From positions 28,871,473-28,935,472 of the forward strand of contig JAJLRJ010000005.1 of NCBI GenBank assembly GCA_024195265.1: a stretch of 64,000 nt of DNA, read 5' to 3'. Shown in pieces: positions 59,225-64,000 of the stretch (position 1 is its first letter; every line of letters starts with the position of its first letter). A program made the translations under genes and the position numbers. The DNA comes from Dendrophyllia cribrosa. Its lineage: Eukaryota > Cnidaria > Anthozoa > Scleractinia > Dendrophylliidae. Below the pieces are notes generated by a model. It worked only from the letters and a program-made list of their open reading frames with translations, was not told the origin of the DNA and did no database searches.

Positions 59225-59844
59225 TTGTCTGTATTATTGAGGAAAATGTGTTTCCAAAGGCGTAATAGACTTTACAATAAAGAAAATCCGACATTCCAAT
59301 GATGTCATCGAAGATGCATAAGCATGGTAATTGCGCAAATGAACCAACGGATGATTGAAATTAACAGTTTCTTCGTGAAAATGTTATTCCTAAGATGTTA
59401 TTGATTTCAAGTAAGATAAAATGAATTTCCATTTTCCGTTAATGATGGGCAAAAGGTGTAATAAGACTTTGATTTTGCAGATCTCATTGTACATGATATC
59501 TGGCACATTGGTCCCAGTTGGGATGCTGCAAAGCCATGTTAACCTCCCAGCCAGAATAAAGGGTAGTAGTAGGAGACTATGCCTGATGCTAAACAGAAAA
59601 GAGATAAAAGCGACCTGTCCGAACTAATTTGAGTTATCGTTTTCGCCTCATGGTAGAACCTTCGCGGCACACGCCTATCCTTAATTGCATGTGATGGGAG
59701 TAATTCGTCCCCTTCCCCTCCAGCCATGGACAGCTGTACATATAAGGATTTGTATGGGATTTTATCGAGAGTTTCATAAAATATCGAAATTATGATAAAT
59801 AAACAGCCATTGAAGTGTTCATACCTCATTAAATGTAGTAGTAG
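59225..59844. other. No gene seen
   Basis: No repeat ends or coding domain are recognised. A 163-codon minus-strand frame that begins further right (59539-60030) crosses a MITE end and resembles no family. Confidence 0.4.
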
Positions 59845-60141
59845 TGTAACGTATTTCATAGTTAATAGAATAAACTGGTTATGAAACTCAGTCAGTCCTT
59901 TGTTATATGTTTTTGTTCTCCATTCCTTTTGTTCGTTTGCCTTGACCCTGCACAAAACACAAAAGGTATTGAAATGCATATGAGCAACTGACCAGTAGAA
60001 ACATTTGGGCTCACACGTTAAACAAAACAATGTGCAGGGTCACGGTTCGTTCAACATAAAACAAAGCAGCTTTGTACACTCTTTTGGAAATTTATTAAGC
60101 TTCATAACCAGTTTGTTCTATTAACTATGCGTATTTCAACA
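59845..60141. mobile_element. MITE with CGTATTTCATAGTTAATAGA ends
   Basis: The left CGTATTTCATAGTTAATAGA (then ACTGGTTATGAA) is mirrored by the right (TTCATAACCAGTTTGTTCTA, then TAACTATGCG). CTGCACA and TGTGCAG pieces pair inside. About 297 bp. Confidence 0.7.
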
Positions 60142-60309
60142 GGGTGGCCCTTTCAGCGCAAGGCTGGTATCCATGAGGGCCCTGCGTCTAATAAAAAAAA
60201 CATTTCCTTAAAAAAATTAAATTACAGTAAAAAATTAATTAATTACAAACTATATACTAAAAATCCTAATTTACAATATAAAAAAATTCAAGTGATAAAT
60301 AGGAAAACT

Positions 60310-61830
60310 AATTTGAATCTAAAATATCTAGTTAAAAACTTCAGTAATAAAAATATTTTGTTATGTAATTTCTGAAGACTTCTAGTGAGCAAGCAGTTTT
60401 AATTTCTGTCGGGAGAGAATTAAAAAGAGTAGATCCCGACTATCTGAAGGTCCTCTTTCCGAAGCTAAGTTTCGGTTTAGGTGGATGCAGATCAGTTTTT
60501 CGTCTAGTGTTATAAGAATGAACAGTGCTGTTTCTTATAAAATGTTCACTAAGATAAGCCGGAACTAAATTAATTTTTCAGACACTTTTTTTTTTTTCAT
60601 TCTTATTATTTTCTCCAAACCTTTGCAGATGATAATACTTAAATTAAGTCACATTATATATAGGAAGGAGAGGAGAGGGGTACATCTAGATAAACTAATA
60701 TTGTGCCCTTAAGTTACATCAGTATAAACAAAAAACTTAAAAACTAAAAGACACTTATGAATTTTCCTGTTTGTGGCTAGGTCAACCCAGTCTAGACTTC
60801 GAAACGTTTCCCTGGAAGTGTCCCTCTGGAGGATTATGCGAGCTGCCCGGTTTTAGTGTAAGAAATGTAAATTTTTGCTACAGCCAACCGAGAGCTTTCC
60901 CCATGCAGTATCAGTATAACTAAAGATAGGTTGTATCAGACAGTTATATACGCATTTTGACGCCTTAAGTGTAAGGCAGGATCGAATGCGGGAGAGCAAA
61001 CCAAGACGTTTGCTTACTTTCGCACATACAAGGTCATACAATGTCAATGTGTTCATTCCATTTTAGTTGTTCGTCTAACATAGCTCCCAAATAACTGAAC
61101 TTTGTAACCCTCTAAATATGTTTATCTTGTATCTGGATCTTAAAGACTGGGGCATGTGCCAGATTATGTTTTGTCCAGAAAAGCATCTCCCTTGTCTTAC
61201 TTTCGTTTAGCACCATCCTACTACTTTGCATCTATTTTTCCACTCCAGTCAAATCTTCTTGTAGGGGCCTCCTGATTTCATTAGAGTCAGCCCCAGAGAA
61301 ATAGATGACAGTATTATCGGCATACATTCCTATTTAGGATTTCCTTAGGCAATGCGGTAGATCATTTATTATACAGTACGAACAATAAGGGGCCAAGCAG
61401 GCTACCTTGTGGAACAACAAAATCTAGGGCTAGGCTAGATGATAAGTCCTTTCAGTAATTTACTCTCTGTGATCTGGTCGTGAGGTAATTCCGGAACCAG
61501 TCTAGGCTTTGATCTCTGATTCCATAAGTTTAGTACGTAATTTATGAAGTAAACCTCTCTCTCCGCAGAGGCCTTCCGAGTCACCCTCCCATTTTCTCTT
61601 TACTGTTCTTACTGATAGTAGCCTCTGCGGAGGAGAGAGGAATTAAACCGTATGTAGTCCACAAGGTCAAAGGCCTTTTTGAGGTCTATAAATCTGTGAA
61701 ATAGACAACCGCAGTTTCTGTTGAATGGCGTTTACGAAAACCCGACTGGGACATTGATAGTACATCGTTTTCATCAAGAAAAGCAAGGAGCTGCACCTGA
61801 ACTGCGCGTTCAATAATTTTGGAGACCAAA
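60310..61830 (-). pseudogene. Decayed non-LTR retrotransposon reverse transcriptase
   Basis: Reading from high to low coordinates, the conserved RT order is intact but broken by stops and frame changes: GFRKRHSTETAV, then DLKKAFDLVDY with a deletion before it, QGSLLGPLLFVLY, YADNTVIYFSG (the YADD box, with Asn for the second Asp), KVSKRLGLLSRIRSCLTLKA, QPIFSYTDTAWG, and finally VPAYLSEHFIRNSTVHSYN and GSTLFNSLPTEIKT near 60400. A small hairpin element (61551-61643) has inserted in it. Non-LTR type (L2/CR1/jockey-like by motif; clade uncertain). No endonuclease part is seen. Unrelated in strand to the fragment at 25497-26128. Confidence 0.85.
61551..61643. mobile_element. Mini-hairpin element, CCTCTCTCTCCGCAGAGGC ends
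   Basis: Left CCTCTCTCTCCGCAGAGGC (61554-61572) pairs with right GCCTCTGCGGAGGAGAGAGG (61621-61640). About 90 bp, inside the dead RT. Confidence 0.75.
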
Positions 61831-61863
61831 GAAGCACGGTGATCGGGCGATAGTTAGCCTATT

Positions 61864-62460
61864 CAGGCGTTCAGATGGTGGGGAAAGCGCGAATAGTTGG
61901 GGAAGGCGCGAAGAAAAGCGAGCGAAAAAAAATGCGGGGAGACTAGGGAGAGGAGGCGAGGGAACGCCTGTAAACAAACTTAACAAAAGGTTGTTCCGGT
62001 ATAACGGATTCCGGTATACCCTCTGATTGGTCAATTATGACACTTTCTGTTAACACTCGAGCGCTGATGAGAAAGGCGATATGGCGGAGGAAAGACAGTT
62101 GTCATCGAGTCACGCTGAGATCGAAATCGTTGTAAACAACGTACTCATTGACTTCCCGAATATCATATCTTTTCGCGATGCGTTTGAAGAACAGAAAGAT
62201 TGCTTGAATAACCTTGTTCCGTCGTCTCCCCGCATTTTTTTCGCCATTGCATCGTTAATGACGGCCACTCCAAGCGAATTTTGGTCCTCATCAGAGCTTG
62301 CAAGAGCGAGAGAACGTCGCGATTTTGCAGTTGTTGTCGTTTCTCTGGCGCTGTCAGCCGTCGGCCCACTCTTCGCTGAGAGAGTATGTCCATTTTTTTC
62401 GCTCGCTTTTCTTCGCGCCTTCCCCAGCTATTTGCGCTTTCCCCACTACCTGAACGCCTG
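61864..62460. mobile_element. 597-bp element with 70-bp inverted ends and an internal ORF start
   Basis: The left end CAGGCGTTCAGATGGTGGGG (then AAAGCGCGAATAG, GGGGAAGGCGCGAAG) is inversely matched by the right end (CTTCGCGCCTTCCCCAGC, then CCCCACTACCTGAACGCCTG). Between them, ATG at 62081 opens MAEERQLSSSHAEIEIV, then FPNIISFRDAFEEQKDCLNN. The second part resembles the start of RecQ-like helicase domains (Q-motif region), and the frame then runs into the right inverted end. It may be a deletion product of a larger helicase-bearing element (inference). Confidence 0.8.
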
Positions 62461-64000
62461 GAGACACCAAATTTCCTGAACTTCAAAATTGCTTTGTGCT
62501 GTGAGCGAAGAGAATACAATAATATTTTTAGCTTTAAGAAACACTTTCTTCCTTGAACCGATATGAGAAGTTAAATCCTAAATTAGCGCTTTTATGTGCA
62601 AACTTAGGCTTGTACGCAAACAGTTGAGATTTTGCAAAAATGATCCACAGTTTTGAAATTATCGTGTTAGCTTCGGAATCTGCAACAAAGTAAATCCAAT
62701 TTTAAACAGCTTCATTGGCTCCTGAGGTAATGAAAACTTCTGATTCATTTGGCCGAATTGAGAAATGTTGTTGACATGCCAAGCTTGTCAGTCTCCTCAC
62801 TGGCGAAGTTCGGAATTTTCCAACAGGCACGGCGCGGTATCTGATAGAGGTGTCAAATCGAATGTAACGGCATCAAATAGCTATCCACCTTAGGCCTTGA
62901 AACCACTTGACTAGCTTTAGGATTCAAGGTTTGAGAGAGGAAGGAGCTCTCAAACACTTCTTTCAACTTTGTAGGAAGCCTTTGTTTGCACTGCAGACCT
63001 ACAAAACTCCGGCCGAATATTGCTGGTTTGCACGTGACGTCACGGCGGTCATGTTGGTGGTCAAGAACAAAAGCGTTTCTCTCCGCTTGGAACTAAACTC
63101 TATTTTCATGCAAATACTGCGACAAAAATTGTATTGTATTGACCACCAACATGGCCGCCTTGTCACGTGGTTGCAAACCAAGAATGGATGGTAAAACACT
63201 TACTTCTAATCAGTTCTCACCGAAATACTCAACATCAAGAGAATACAACCCTTTGCATACCTTTATTTAAAAAAAGAAAGAAATTGTTGGATATTGACTA
63301 TATTGGACTTTACTTTATAATAGATGTCGGTACAGTATTATTAATTTCTTAATCGAATTTTTTTCATATTTTTCCTTAGAAAATCAAATATTAGCAACTT
63401 TTGTTTACAAAATATAACGTACTTTGACGGCCGAATGAAAAGTAATTTCAGGTTGTTTGTTTTCCATAGAAGAATTACAAATTATTTCCAAACTAATTCA
63501 GTAGTTAGAAGGCTTTGAGTTAAGTTGTTCTTTGTTTTAGAGCTATGGTGCCACAAACTGCTAACCATAGTTCTTAAAATGCTAGTAAGTCCAGTTTTTC
63601 ATTGTAACTTAAAATCCCAACCCAGTTGAATATCTCAAGTTTACACCTGCTGACTTTGGCATGATTTCATTTTCTAGCGGTTCATTACGAAATTAATTAA
63701 ACCGCTGATAAAGATGCAGTGAACTTAGACTTGTTATATAAATGACGGATTAAAAGTCTTAAAAGATCTTCGTGAAAAATGATTACTTCTCCGTCGATAC
63801 CTACCAAAAAAAAGTTCCAAAATCTAGAAAGCTACATGCTTGTTAAAATTAATTTTAAATGACGTAAGTGCCAAGTTTAAAAAATATACAATTGTTTTAA
63901 TTTCTAAATATTCAAACATTTGTACTGCTCTTACGATAAGTCAATAGTTAGGCCCGAAACGTAATTATATTATTTTCCTATTTATACAACACAAAACTCA
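62461..64000 (+). repeat. Duplicated block, copy 2 (runs off the window)
   Basis: It starts GAGACACCAAATTTCC immediately after the MITE end and follows copy 1 (54342-55712) base for base with small changes to position 64000. It contains a MITE at 63022-63183 that copy 1 lacks. The spacing of 8.1 kb encloses the GPCR, the giant foldback and the RT remnant. Confidence 0.88.
63022..63183. mobile_element. MITE with CTGGTTTGCACGTGACGTCA ends
   Basis: Left CTGGTTTGCACGTGACGTCA (then CGGCGGTCATGTTGGTGGTC) is mirrored by right GACCACCAACATGGCCGCCT and CACGTGGTTGCAAACCAAG. The empty site is visible in copy 1 of the duplicated block near 54897. Confidence 0.85.

Noticed and set aside
59539..60030. 163-codon minus-strand frame, the longest unexplained one
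   Set aside because: It crosses a MITE arm, has no domain I recognise and biased Tyr/Leu/Phe content; treated as chance, though RNA data would settle it.

Overview
This is a eukaryotic, intron-containing, AT-rich and very repeat-dense genomic window. The gene content points to a cnidarian, most likely a stony coral: an FGF ligand, nicotinic-type Cys-loop receptor subunits, an intronless rhodopsin-class GPCR, a HARBI1/Myb transposon and a tRNA-derived SINE of a type I associate with coral genomes. The species assignment is inference; nothing here names the species.

Most real genes are split into short exons. I rebuilt them by joining conserved domain pieces across GT-AG junctions and checking codon phase. 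(1) A fibroblast growth factor gene lies on the minus strand (coding exons 10799-11063, 4664-4767, 3941-4159; first coding exon not found). (2) A PIF/Harbinger DNA transposon occupies 16933-20957. It has about 40-bp terminal inverted repeats and two convergent genes, a Myb/SANT-like protein (+) and a DDE transposase (-). (3) A broken KIAA1958/Crypton-type tyrosine-recombinase gene is at 31237-32025 (-). (4) A complete seven-exon nicotinic-receptor-like subunit gene runs from 46053 to 37618 (-), 454 aa. It lacks the aromatic residues that bind acetylcholine. (5) Head to head with it, at 47452-50530 (+), is a wrecked paralogue. It is 5'-truncated, has a 1-base slip in one exon, and a transposon flanked by a 9-bp target duplication sits inside the Cys-loop exon. 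(6) An intact single-exon GPCR lies at 56020-57186 (+). Remnants of non-LTR retrotransposons are at 25497-26128 (+) and 60310-61830 (-).

Much of the rest is small non-autonomous DNA elements (MITEs and foldbacks), recognised by inverted ends. Some are nested three deep (57296-59224) and some lie side by side sharing a TTAA (35290-36909). One family with TTAACCCTTT-like ends recurs through the window and carries an unusually conserved core. Other structures are a 178-bp pure G run, two opposite-strand arrays of the same 7-mer, a minisatellite resembling a SINE head, and a duplicated block of at least 1.4 kb (54342-55712 and 62461 to the window end) whose second copy begins exactly at a MITE end.

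The FGF, the receptor and the GPCR are host signalling genes with no sign of joint regulation. The Harbinger pair works together in transposition. No tRNA, rRNA, CRISPR array or bacterial-type operon was seen.
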